The notes beneath the pieces were generated by a model. It worked only from the letters and a program-made list of their open reading frames with translations. It had not been told where the DNA came from and searched no databases. A program made the translations under genes and the position numbers. A stretch of DNA of 64,000 nucleotides from an uncultured Prevotellaceae bacterium. GTDB taxonomy: Bacteria > Bacteroidota > Bacteroidia > Bacteroidales > Bacteroidaceae. The stretch covers positions 89,166-153,165 of the forward strand of contig ONDA01000008.1 of NCBI GenBank assembly GCA_900316475.1, given 5' to 3'. This document shows positions 9,039-16,662 of the stretch, one piece after another. How positions within the stretch are numbered: position 1 is the first letter of the stretch; the number at the start of each line of letters is the position of its first letter.

Positions 9039-10985
9039 ATGGGAAATTTTCGCTATACCGACGAGCGTTTTGCTGATTTGCAAATGCTCCGTTACCGCTT
9101 GAATGGCTTCGAGCAACTTACATCACAGCAGAAGACACTGATTTTCTATCTTTCCAAGGCGGCATTGTTCGGGCGTGACATCACGTTCGACCAATACGGG
9201 CGGTACAATCTTCTGATAAGGAAGACCCTTGAGGCCATCTATACCGACCTCGGTATTCAGCACGATACAGAAGATTTTAAAGCACTGGAACTTTACCTGA
9301 AGCGTGTATGGTTTTCTAACGGTATATACCATCACTATGGCTGTGAGAAGTTCACACCCGATTTCTCTGAACAGTATTTCCGGCAGGCGCTCCGCAGCGT
9401 CGACGCCCGGCGACTGCCTTTGGCAAGCGGCCAAACGGTCGACGAGCTGGCAAACGTGCTGTGCCCTGTCATCTTCGATGCAACCATGCTGCCAAAACGC
9501 GTGAACAAAGCCGACGGCGAGGATCTGCTACTGACGTCGGCCTGCAACTTCTACGACGGCGTGACACAGGCGGAGGCTGAGGCATTCTATGCCGCAAAGA
9601 AGGATGCCGCCGACCACCAGCCGCCTTCCTATGGCTTGAATTCAACACTTGTCAAGCGCGACGGTCAGCTGGTCGAGGACGTGTGGTGTTCTCATGGGCG
9701 CTATGGAAATGCTATCCGGCATATCGTCTTCTGGCTGCGTAAGGCCGCCGAGGTGGCCGAGAACGACAGGCAGCGCGAGGTGATTGTCAAACTGATAGAG
9801 TACTATGAGACGGGCGACCTGCGACGCTTCGACGACTATAGCATCCGCTGGCTGCAGTGCCTTGAGGGCAGGATAGACTTCATCAACGGGTTCATCGAGG
9901 TCTATGGCGACCCCTTGGGACTGAAAGGCTCGTGGGAGGCACTCGTCGAGTACATCGACGAGGAGGCCACCCACCGCACCCAGACCATCGCCCGCAATGC
10001 CCAGTGGTTTGAAGACCATTCGCCAGTAGACCCACGCTTCCGCAAGTCAGTGGTCAAGGGCGTCTCGGCCAACGTCATCTGTGCCGCCATGCTCGGCGGC
10101 GAGGAGTATCCTTCGACGGCCATCGGCATCAACCTGCCCAACGCCGACTGGATACGTGCCCAGTACGGTTCGAAGAGCATCACCATCTCCAACATTACCG
10201 ATGCCTACAACAAGGCGGCCCACGGCAGCGGCTTCAAGGAGGAGTTCGTCATTGATGACGCGACGTTGGCGCTCATAGAAAAATATGGTGACGCCTGCGA
10301 CAACCTCCATACCGACCTCCACGAGTGCTTGGGACACGGCAGCGGACAGCTCCTGCCCGGCGTCGACCCCGATGCCTTGAAAGCCTACGGCAACACCATC
10401 GAGGAGGCTCGTGCCGACCTCTTCGGACTCTACTACATGGCCGACCCGAAACTCGTGCAACTCGGACTGCTACCCGACGGCGAGGCCTATAAGGCGCAGT
10501 ACTACACCTATATGATGAACGGGCTGATGACCCAGCTCATACGCATCACCCCTGGCAACCAGATTGAGGAGGCCCACATGCGCAACCGTGCCCTCATCGC
10601 CCGCTGGTGTGCCGCCCAAAGCGATGCGGTAAGGCTTGTTAAGCGTGATGGCAAAACATACTTACAGATAAGCGATTACAACGAATTGCGAAAGCTTTAC
10701 GAGAAGCTGCTGGCCGAGGTACAGCGCATCAAGAGCGAGGGTGACTACGAGGCTGCCCGGCAGCTGGTAGAGGGCTACGCCGTCAAGGTCGACCCCACGC
10801 TTCACGCTGAGGTCCTGGAGCGCTATGCCAAGCTGAACCTGGCACCCTACAAGGGCTTCATCAATCCGCAGATGATACCCGTTACCGATGCCGACGGCAA
10901 CATAACCGACATCTTGCTGAACTATTCCGAGAGCTACGCCCACCAGATGCTGCGCTACAGCAGCGAATACGCCACACTGATATGA
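9039..10985 (+). CDS. Dipeptidyl-peptidase III-like metallopeptidase (M49)
   Basis: 648 residues with the M49 zinc motif HECLGH (HExxxGH form) and the third ligand in EEARADLFGLYYM about 30 residues on. Family members release N-terminal dipeptides from short peptides. No signal peptide or lipobox is seen at the N-terminus (MGNFRYTDERF), so it should be cytoplasmic, unlike secreted lipoprotein M49 members. Homologues are sometimes mislabelled dihydrofolate reductase. The stop overlaps the next start by 4 bases. Confidence 0.9.
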   Translation: MGNFRYTDERFADLQMLRYRLNGFEQLTSQQKTLIFYLSKAALFGRDITFDQYGRYNLLIRKTLEAIYTDLGIQHDTEDFKALELYLKRVWFSNGIYHHYGCEKFTPDFSEQYFRQALRSVDARRLPLASGQTVDELANVLCPVIFDATMLPKRVNKADGEDLLLTSACNFYDGVTQAEAEAFYAAKKDAADHQPPSYGLNSTLVKRDGQLVEDVWCSHGRYGNAIRHIVFWLRKAAEVAENDRQREVIVKLIEYYETGDLRRFDDYSIRWLQCLEGRIDFINGFIEVYGDPLGLKGSWEALVEYIDEEATHRTQTIARNAQWFEDHSPVDPRFRKSVVKGVSANVICAAMLGGEEYPSTAIGINLPNADWIRAQYGSKSITISNITDAYNKAAHGSGFKEEFVIDDATLALIEKYGDACDNLHTDLHECLGHGSGQLLPGVDPDALKAYGNTIEEARADLFGLYYMADPKLVQLGLLPDGEAYKAQYYTYMMNGLMTQLIRITPGNQIEEAHMRNRALIARWCAAQSDAVRLVKRDGKTYLQISDYNELRKLYEKLLAEVQRIKSEGDYEAARQLVEGYAVKVDPTLHAEVLERYAKLNLAPYKGFINPQMIPVTDADGNITDILLNYSESYAHQMLRYSSEYATLI

Positions 10986-11596
10986 CGAATGAAGAGACAC
11001 AGCAAAGGGTCAAGGAAATCAAACAGTCGTTCCGGCAGATGATGGACGGCTCGATAGCCCAGTCCATGCGCGACAAAGGCATCGACTACCACCTGAACTG
11101 GGGAGCCACCATCCTGCGACTGCGCGACAAGGCCGACGAGATAGGCAAGGACTACAACCTCGCCATCGCCCTGTGGAAGGAGAACGTACGCGAGTGTAAA
11201 ATCCTGGCCACGATGCTCATGCCGCCCGACGAGATACTCCCCGAGGTGGTCGACATTTGGATGGAGCAGACCGATACCGTCGAGATTGCCGAGCAGGCCG
11301 CCATGAACCTCTACCAGCATCTGCCCTACGCACCAGCAAAAGCCTACGAGTGGATAGCCTCCGACCGCGAACTCTGTCAGCTCTGCGGCTTCCACGTACT
11401 CAGCAGGCTCTTCATGAACGGCCAGGAGCCTAACGAGCGAGGCATCAACGAGTTCCTTGACCAAGCCCACACCGCCATCCTTTCACCCTCGCTCGTTGTA
11501 CGCAAGGCTGCCCTCAACAGTCTGAACCACTTCGCCTCTCTTGGTTTAGTCTATCAGCGACTGGCCGACAGCATCTTCCGCCTTGCAGTTTATTGA
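10982..11596 (+). CDS. DNA alkylation repair-like HEAT-repeat protein
   Basis: 204 residues, all helical, with repeated amphipathic helices such as YNLAIALWKENVRECKILATML and WMEQTDTVEIAEQAAMNLY. This layout resembles AlkD-type DNA glycosylases, which recognise alkylated bases with a HEAT-repeat solenoid. The catalytic Trp/Asp set was not confirmed, so activity is uncertain. It is coupled to the M49 gene by an ATGA overlap. Confidence 0.6.
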   Translation: MTNEETQQRVKEIKQSFRQMMDGSIAQSMRDKGIDYHLNWGATILRLRDKADEIGKDYNLAIALWKENVRECKILATMLMPPDEILPEVVDIWMEQTDTVEIAEQAAMNLYQHLPYAPAKAYEWIASDRELCQLCGFHVLSRLFMNGQEPNERGINEFLDQAHTAILSPSLVVRKAALNSLNHFASLGLVYQRLADSIFRLAVY

Positions 11597-11722
11597 TTAT
11601 CTGAAGAATCCCGAAACGATTTACGTATACTATGTCCCTGTAGCCAAAACAGATTGAAGATATGTACCGCCACATGGTGGAACTGAAGCCGTTTTCACTC
11701 CTTCCCCATAAGCTAAAAACAC

Positions 11723-11826
11723 GCTTAATGTAACATGTAACATGTAACAATCGCCGCTTTCCCAGTGTTTACTGCGGAAAGCGGCGATTTCAGAGTGTCG
11801 TGCTTAATGTAACCTTCATAGTGTCA
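11723..11826 (+). repeat. Hairpin repeat, copy A
   Basis: Begins GCTTAATGTAACATG with ACATGTA iterations, then a 14-bp perfect stem (11749-11762 with 11776-11789, 13-base loop containing CAGTGTTTACT) and ends with a second GCTTAATGTAAC box. The same layout recurs at 19582-19682, 19856-19960 and 19971-20049. It abuts the 3' end of the smalltalk-like gene. Confidence 0.8.
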
Positions 11827-11938
11827 CCGGGCCGTAGCCCATACACGAGGTGGTGGTCACGGCGGTCAGTGCTGCCGTCAGGGCTGCGATAACGATGCGC
11901 AGCGCAATCTCAATAAATTTCGATTTCATGGTTTTCAT
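11816..11938 (-). CDS. Smalltalk-like micro-protein (40 aa)
   Basis: On the minus strand a 40-codon frame starts at an ATG at 11938: a basic N-terminus (MKTMKSKF), one hydrophobic helix at about 9-28 (IEIALRIVIAALTAALTAV), then TTTSC and a short polar tail ending GPVTL. This is the build I know for the smalltalk family of Bacteroides and Prevotella, whose function is unknown. The end resembles a lipobox-like cysteine after a hydrophobic stretch. Its stop codon lies inside hairpin repeat copy A. Confidence 0.6.
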   Translation of the reverse strand: MKTMKSKFIEIALRIVIAALTAALTAVTTTSCMGYGPVTL

Positions 11939-11961
11939 GGATTAGTATTCTTCTTATTCGC

Positions 11962-12010
11962 CTGTCGGCTCAAAATCTTTTAAATCTTCAAATCTTTGTT
12001 CCTTATAAAA
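11962..12010 (+). repeat. 49-bp direct repeat, copy 1
   Basis: Identical over 49 bases to 12246-12294 (starts CTGTCGGCTCAAAATC, ends CCTTATAAAA). The copies are 284 bases apart. Confidence 0.9.
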
Positions 12011-12245
12011 TGAATGGCCGTCATTTGTTTTTGGAAAACAATGAGAAAGAATTAGAATAATCTGTTCCAACAATTAGAAATAAATCTGTATCGACAAATT
12101 AGAAATAATATGCCCTGTCAGTGCATTTGTTGGGAAACGAATTTCCGTAATAATCATAATTTGGCCGTAATTTCCATAATAATAATGGAGCACTACGCGT
12201 AGCAAATTAGTGAAATTAGTGAAATTCGTAGTTCTTCTTTGTCGT

Positions 12246-12294
12246 CTGTCGGCTCAAAATCTTTTAAATCTTCAAATCTTTGTTCCTTATAAAA
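12246..12294 (+). repeat. 49-bp direct repeat, copy 2
   Basis: Second perfect copy of the 49-base sequence at 11962-12010, followed by two AAATTAGTGAAATT-like strings that also occur just before it. Confidence 0.9.
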
Positions 12295-12374
12295 ATTAGT
12301 GAAATTAGTAAAATTCGTGGTTCTTAAAAGGTTTTAGGGGTGGGAAATTTCAGTTGTTAATTGTGAATTGTCAA

Positions 12375-13112
12375 TTATGAATTGTTTATAAACACGTCCA
12401 GCTGCACGCTCACGCCATAATGAGCCTGTTGCAGCCTCCGTTCCAGATGCCTCACGCCCTCGGGCGTCCACACCAGATACGAGCGTTTCTTGCGCTCGCC
12501 CATCAGCGAGTAGTACACGAAATGGCGTTCCTCAGCCAGTTGCAGCCCCTCCAGGCTCGGTGCCAGATGCCAGCTGCCGCCCTTGCGGTACTGCACGCCC
12601 ATCGTCTTGAGCAGGTTGTTGAACGAGTGAGCGTCCATGCCCCACGAGCGGGCCACCTCCGTCGCCGTCAGACAGCCCATGCACGGCGCGTTCACCAGCC
12701 GTATGGTGCTTCCCACGATCTTGTCGGCCAGTGCCAGAATCTCTTCGTTGGTCAGCGTGTGGCCGTCGGCATCGTGTGTCGGGATGTAGCCGCCCGTCTT
12801 GCGAATCTGAGGCAGCACCTCCGCCGTCACCCAGCGCTTGAAAGCCTTCGCCTGGGGAAGCTTCGACGAAAGGATGAGGGAGTAAAGGCCGGACTCGTTG
12901 ATTACGATAGCCCGAGTCTCATAGGCAGCCTCCCGAATTGGGAGAGTGCTTTTATCCTCGTCGTCAACATGCTGCTGAATAGCTTTCGAAGTGTTCTTAT
13001 ACCCCAAAGCCTTCGCCACATCCTTGCCGACAAACAGGATATTTCCGCCATTGTCGGCCAGCGTTCGGATTTCTCCAAACTGCGGGTTGTTGAATACTTG
13101 AATTTGTTTCAT
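12375..13112 (-). CDS. Bro-N domain phage antirepressor
   Basis: 245 residues. About residues 1-105 are a Bro-N domain (FGEIRTLADNGGNILFVGKDVAKALGY, then ESGLYSLILSSKLPQAKAF and WVTAEVLPQIRKTGGY). About 125-235 resemble the KilA-C/antirepressor C-terminal domain (TATEVARSWGMDAHSFNNLL, then YLVWTPEGVRHLERRL). Such proteins relieve repression in phages and mobile elements. It has its own promoter-like site and an inverted repeat in its leader. No other prophage structural gene is present, so this is a solitary or relic regulator. Confidence 0.9.
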   Translation of the reverse strand: MKQIQVFNNPQFGEIRTLADNGGNILFVGKDVAKALGYKNTSKAIQQHVDDEDKSTLPIREAAYETRAIVINESGLYSLILSSKLPQAKAFKRWVTAEVLPQIRKTGGYIPTHDADGHTLTNEEILALADKIVGSTIRLVNAPCMGCLTATEVARSWGMDAHSFNNLLKTMGVQYRKGGSWHLAPSLEGLQLAEERHFVYYSLMGERKKRSYLVWTPEGVRHLERRLQQAHYGVSVQLDVFINNS

Positions 13113-13178
13113 AAGCTTATAGATTTAAATGAATAATGTACGTGTGTGTATGTGTGATTGTACCAACATGTCAAAGAA

Positions 13179-13218
13179 CACTGTCAGCTCCGTTTCCGTT
13201 GCTGACAGTGCAAAATTA
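13179..13218 (-). promoter_or_regulatory. Promoter and inverted-repeat operator candidate of the Bro-N gene
   Basis: TAATTTTG on the minus strand (13211-13218) is a -7 element. Directly downstream lies a perfect 10-bp inverted repeat, CACTGTCAGC (13179-13188) and GCTGACAGTG (13201-13210), spanning the expected transcription start. It could be an operator or a 5' mRNA hairpin. Confidence 0.55.
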
Positions 13219-13295
13219 GAGAGAATAAAAAAGATATAATTCAAATTACTTTGCATCGTAAATTACAAAGTAAATTACGCTATCTCCATAGTAAA

Positions 13296-13760
13296 TTATA
13301 CTATTCCGAGCGCCATCAAGAGCCTTTCTGCTATCATTTTCTGACGAGAGAAGACCCTGTCGCCCTTCTTGGCGCAGAACACCTTCCACTGGCTATAGGG
13401 CTTCTGCAAAATGCCATTCGCTGCCAGCGGCTTCTGTACCGACTGGTAGTCGATGGTGAAACAGATCTCTGTGCCACGCATCAGCTTACTGATCCTGCTA
13501 CAGAATGCAGCCACCTCTTCCGGGAACCCATAGTAATCCACCAGTATGCGATAGATGGCCACCCATTGAGACCTCACCGAGAAGAAAGGCATCACACCAA
13601 GGATAGCCTCCCTGATCTCATCGTCGCTCAGCAGCCAGTGCTCCTGCTGCGTATCCTCCTCAATGATTACAATACCCGGCACCAGCTTCTGCAACTGACG
13701 TACCAACTCCTTTACTTCGGGCTTGTCACCCTTCTCCAATATAACCCTCATTTCTTCCAA
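13296..13760 (-). CDS. Hypothetical protein (154 aa)
   Basis: I do not recognise the family. The N-terminal 40 residues (MRVILEKGDKPEVKELVRQL) look like an amphipathic helix and strand; the middle is helical with EEVAAFCSRISKLMRGTEICF, and the C-terminus is basic (KPYSQWKVFCAKKGDR). It contains three cysteines and no membrane segment. It has its own promoter-like motif at 13872-13879 and lies between the Bro-N gene and a coiled-coil protein with the same orientation, so it is part of the island. Confidence 0.55.
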   Translation of the reverse strand: MEEMRVILEKGDKPEVKELVRQLQKLVPGIVIIEEDTQQEHWLLSDDEIREAILGVMPFFSVRSQWVAIYRILVDYYGFPEEVAAFCSRISKLMRGTEICFTIDYQSVQKPLAANGILQKPYSQWKVFCAKKGDRVFSRQKMIAERLLMALGIV

Positions 13761-13871
13761 CTTTACTAGAGAGTTGGGAGTAATCTTGGGCTGCCCGGTG
13801 CTCCTCGCAGAAACGTAGCTACATTACGAAAGATGCACCACAACTGCCGACTCCTGCGACAAGTTGCGGTG

Positions 13872-13879
13872 CAAAGGTA
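13872..13879 (-). promoter_or_regulatory. Promoter -7 element of the 13296 gene
   Basis: TACCTTTG on the minus strand matches TAnnTTTG, about 112 bases upstream of the start codon. No clear -33 box. Confidence 0.5.
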
Positions 13880-13955
13880 ATGTATATAAGATAAGGTTGT
13901 ATCAGGTAAGGACTTACTTCTTTCTCGGGTAAGGGGTTACTTTCTGATCAGGGTA

Positions 13956-14561
13956 TCAGCCGGCAAACTTGTTTTCCAGCATATATTCTGCTAGCTCCGG
14001 CATGTCTTCCTTCAGCGGTACGGCGATGGCCTTGATTTCCTCATCGCTATAGGTGTCGCAGAGACTCTGCCCCAGTGTGTTGTGCGACGATCCCGTCATC
14101 TTGCTGAAGAGCTTCGCTATGCTCTTCTTGTTCTTTGGCACCACCAGTGCCTTGCGGCATAATGCCAGTGCGATGATGGCAATCTGCCTTACCTTATATT
14201 TCCTCATGCTGGGCTTCTCCTGCATCATCTCCTTCAGCAAGTCACGCTCGTGCTGAGTCTTCTTCAGTTCCTCCATCGCCTCTTCATACCGGGTTTGCCA
14301 TACCGCCACACAGGCATCAGCATGTTCGTAAAGGCTGTTCAGACGCTCTATCTCCGCATTGTTCTCGTCGATACATATCTGGTCAGCCTTAGCCTTCTCC
14401 ACCAGTTCTGTGACGGTTCCCTTCAGGCTGGCTATCTCACTTCTGAGTTCCCTGATGGTTTCCCTGCTTTTTCTCTTGCCGGCAATCGTATTGTCATCTT
14501 CTTTCGGTTCTGGTAAGGCCTTACCTAACCCTTCCCTTTGTAGTAGTAAATCTGCTTTCAT
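13956..14561 (-). CDS. Coiled-coil protein, paralogue 1 of island family (201 aa)
   Basis: Unknown family. Residues about 30-115 are a charged heptad-like coiled coil (ETIRELRSEIASLKGTVTEL and EEAMEELKKTQHERDLLKEM). The C-terminal 80 residues form a compact domain with KVRQIAIIALALCRK, PKNKKSIAKLFSKMTG, NTLG and DEEIKAIA...DMPELAEYM. The same domain ends the 327-residue protein encoded at 14975-15958 with roughly half the residues identical by eye, while the N-terminal parts are unrelated in sequence. It has a promoter-like motif at 14762-14769. Confidence 0.6.
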   Translation of the reverse strand: MKADLLLQREGLGKALPEPKEDDNTIAGKRKSRETIRELRSEIASLKGTVTELVEKAKADQICIDENNAEIERLNSLYEHADACVAVWQTRYEEAMEELKKTQHERDLLKEMMQEKPSMRKYKVRQIAIIALALCRKALVVPKNKKSIAKLFSKMTGSSHNTLGQSLCDTYSDEEIKAIAVPLKEDMPELAEYMLENKFAG

Positions 14562-14974
14562 CCTAATTCATGGCTGTTTTAATAAATGAATGACTGTCCT
14601 TTATATAGATTTCAAGCGGACGATAACAGAGCAAAAAACAGACAGAAGCGTTGGCACACCCCTGACAATTAAGCCCTCCTTTTCCGCAACGAAATGAATG
14701 TTTTATATTTTCATAATGTATAATGCTTTATAGTGATGTTAGGTGATATATGTTAAGGCTGCAAAGGTAATAAAAATCCCAATTCTTCCAGCAATAATAC
14801 CGTTGAAAAAAATCGGGATTAAGATTTTTTAGATGTCCTATTTGGAGTTGTGATCCCGTTGGGGTTATGGGCTCATTTTGGGGGTTCTGCTGTAAAATGA
14901 CGACTTTCGAAGTGGTATCCTACCCATCTTTATCACAAGTGGGTAAAACATTTGGTAAAACACGATTTTAACAC
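14562..14974. other. Gene-free gap between the paralogues
   Basis: 413 bases. It contains the -7 element for paralogue 1 (minus strand TACCTTTG, 14762-14769) and A/T-rich DNA. No open frame with coding character was seen on either strand. Confidence 0.5.
14762..14769 (-). promoter_or_regulatory. Promoter -7 element of coiled-coil paralogue 1
   Basis: TACCTTTG on the minus strand, about 200 bases upstream of the start codon at 14561, leaving a long leader. Confidence 0.5.
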
Positions 14975-15958
14975 TTACTTTGTGACATCGGGAAGATAAA
15001 AGGTCTTTTCTCTAAGATAACTGGCGAACTCAGGCATGTCTTTTTCGACAGCAGCGGCTATCTCTTCAATTTCTTCATCGGTATAGGTAGAACAGAGATT
15101 CGCTCCCAATGTATTAGCAGAACGTCCCGTCATATTTTGGAACATCGCTGAAATACTCTTCTTGTTCTTAGGGATGAAACCACCTTTCCGACATAGGGCA
15201 AAGGCAATAATGGCAGTCTGCCGTACAGTGAATTTCCAAGCGCCTGGTTTTGTCTCTAACAGTTTCTTATACACATCCCTTTCGTGTTCCGCTTTCAATA
15301 AAGCATCACTTGCAGCATCATATTTTGCATGCCAATCTCCAGCTTCATTATCCATTGCCTCACTCTCGGCGTGCCATCTGTCAATTTCCTGAATCCTGTG
15401 TTTGTCTAAATTTTCTGCCTCTCTTAGTTTACCTTCGAGCTCTGATATTCTAAGCTTTAATGATAAAATCTCTGAATTCATCTCTAACTTATTCTCGTCT
15501 TGTGGCAACATCTTTTCGGTTAACGATTCCATCGTCTCCCTCCATTCTTTCATTGTTTTGACTTTCTTTTCTCTTGCATCCTTTGTGGCTATATCTATCA
15601 TAGATGATACCACTGCTGGTAATAATGGCGAGATTTTACCATCCGGTAATTGGAATTTCAAGTACATGTATTTCATCGCTAAGTCCCAATCTTCAGAATA
15701 TTGTTCGTAATCTAATGACAGAGCGATAATGTCACTTATAGTTTTAAAATAAGAAGTAGGTGTATTTAGATTCCGTATTTTTATCAAAAGACTCTCGTAA
15801 AATTCATCAGGTAAATCCACGTCTTTCAATGTTTGCCAAGGCATAAGTTTTAATTTTTTGCGCCAATCTATTTTTGCCTTAGCTTCTCTTTCTTCACGGG
15901 CAGCCTTTTCTTCTTCCATCCTTTTAAACAGAATACTTCCATCAAATTTCTTTGCCAT
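14975..15958 (-). CDS. Coiled-coil protein, paralogue 2 of island family (327 aa)
   Basis: Unknown family. The N-terminus (about 1-35) is a highly charged helix (RMEEEKAAREEREAKAKIDW), followed by a helical region to about 165, a coiled coil at about 165-235 and a C-terminal domain of 80 residues. That domain (KFTVRQTAIIAFALCRK, PKNKKSISAMFQNMTG, NTLG, DEEIEEIA, DMPEFASYL) is shared with the 201-residue protein at 13956. The Arg-Gln-x-Ala-Ile-Ile start, Cys-Arg-Lys and Asn-Thr-Leu-Gly are the conserved points. Base composition is more A/T-rich than the flanking core genes, pointing to transfer. Confidence 0.6.
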   Translation of the reverse strand: MAKKFDGSILFKRMEEEKAAREEREAKAKIDWRKKLKLMPWQTLKDVDLPDEFYESLLIKIRNLNTPTSYFKTISDIIALSLDYEQYSEDWDLAMKYMYLKFQLPDGKISPLLPAVVSSMIDIATKDAREKKVKTMKEWRETMESLTEKMLPQDENKLEMNSEILSLKLRISELEGKLREAENLDKHRIQEIDRWHAESEAMDNEAGDWHAKYDAASDALLKAEHERDVYKKLLETKPGAWKFTVRQTAIIAFALCRKGGFIPKNKKSISAMFQNMTGRSANTLGANLCSTYTDEEIEEIAAAVEKDMPEFASYLREKTFYLPDVTK

Positions 15959-16010
15959 ATTCTATGTTATGATTCTAACAATATAACAGGTGCACCGAAA
16001 AATAAATCTC

Positions 16011-16643
16011 TTACATTTTGGGTAATGGACCTCGATGAGGTGCCGAGTTTGGGTCTAATTTGTATAATAACGACTCAGGGAATAAAAGAGGCATAGCCCG
16101 GTCCTTTATCTTAAAATTCCATGTGTCACCTCTACCACTTGGCCTACAAAGCAAAAGTTCAAGGGTAATAAATTGCTGCATAATCAGATTATCGAATTCT
16201 GCAACATTCGGATTTCTTGTGTGCTCAATATATGAGTACTTGAAAAACTCCTTGCCATCAAAGAATTGGTTGTCTACAGATACCCAGAATGTTTCTTTGT
16301 GTTTAGTACTCAATCTTTCGTGAAGTGTCATTAATTGCCACTCAACAATATGATTCAAGACTTTCTCATCCTTGCTTTCCAACATTTCCAATATTTCACC
16401 TTCACTGGGTATATCCAAAACAAGAGATTGAGCATTAGGCCTGTTTGCCTGTACTGTTACCTGCAATGTTTTCTTTCCATCGCTAAAGTAACCATATTTT
16501 TGTACAATTTCGTCTTTTGTCTTAAATTTACTATTTTCCCAATCGGGTACTTGTGAATATAAGCCGTTTTTTGCGCTATTCCTTTGGAGTCGTTTACTCT
16601 TCAGTTCGATGCCTTTATAATAAGCCATCTTTGATTCGTTCAT
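16011..16643 (-). CDS. MvaI/BcnI-type restriction endonuclease, N-terminus missing
   Basis: 210 residues that align by eye with the middle and C-terminal parts of MvaI: GIELKSKR at 11-18 fits the catalytic ExK segment, and FFKYSYIEHTRN...LIMQQFITLELLLCRPSGRGDTWNFKIKDRA fits the C-terminal strands before the end. MvaI has about 50 residues ahead of its ExK motif, including the catalytic Asp five residues before the Glu; here the frame starts only 12 residues ahead and that position is Tyr8. So the gene looks N-terminally truncated and probably inactive. It starts 19 bases after the polyvalent kinase gene. Confidence 0.55.
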   Translation of the reverse strand: MNESKMAYYKGIELKSKRLQRNSAKNGLYSQVPDWENSKFKTKDEIVQKYGYFSDGKKTLQVTVQANRPNAQSLVLDIPSEGEILEMLESKDEKVLNHIVEWQLMTLHERLSTKHKETFWVSVDNQFFDGKEFFKYSYIEHTRNPNVAEFDNLIMQQFITLELLLCRPSGRGDTWNFKIKDRAMPLLFPESLLYKLDPNSAPHRGPLPKM

Positions 16644-16662
16644 TTTTTTCCTGCTAATGATA

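Larger units (their letters stand above)
11597..12374. other. Repeat-bearing intergenic region at the left island edge
   Basis: 778 bases. It carries hairpin repeat copy A (11723-11826), a 40-codon smalltalk-like gene on the minus strand (11816-11938), and a perfect 49-bp direct repeat (11962-12010 and 12246-12294). The remainder is A/T-rich with several AATTAGAAAT and AAATTAGTGAAATT strings. No other coding signal was found. Confidence 0.6.
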
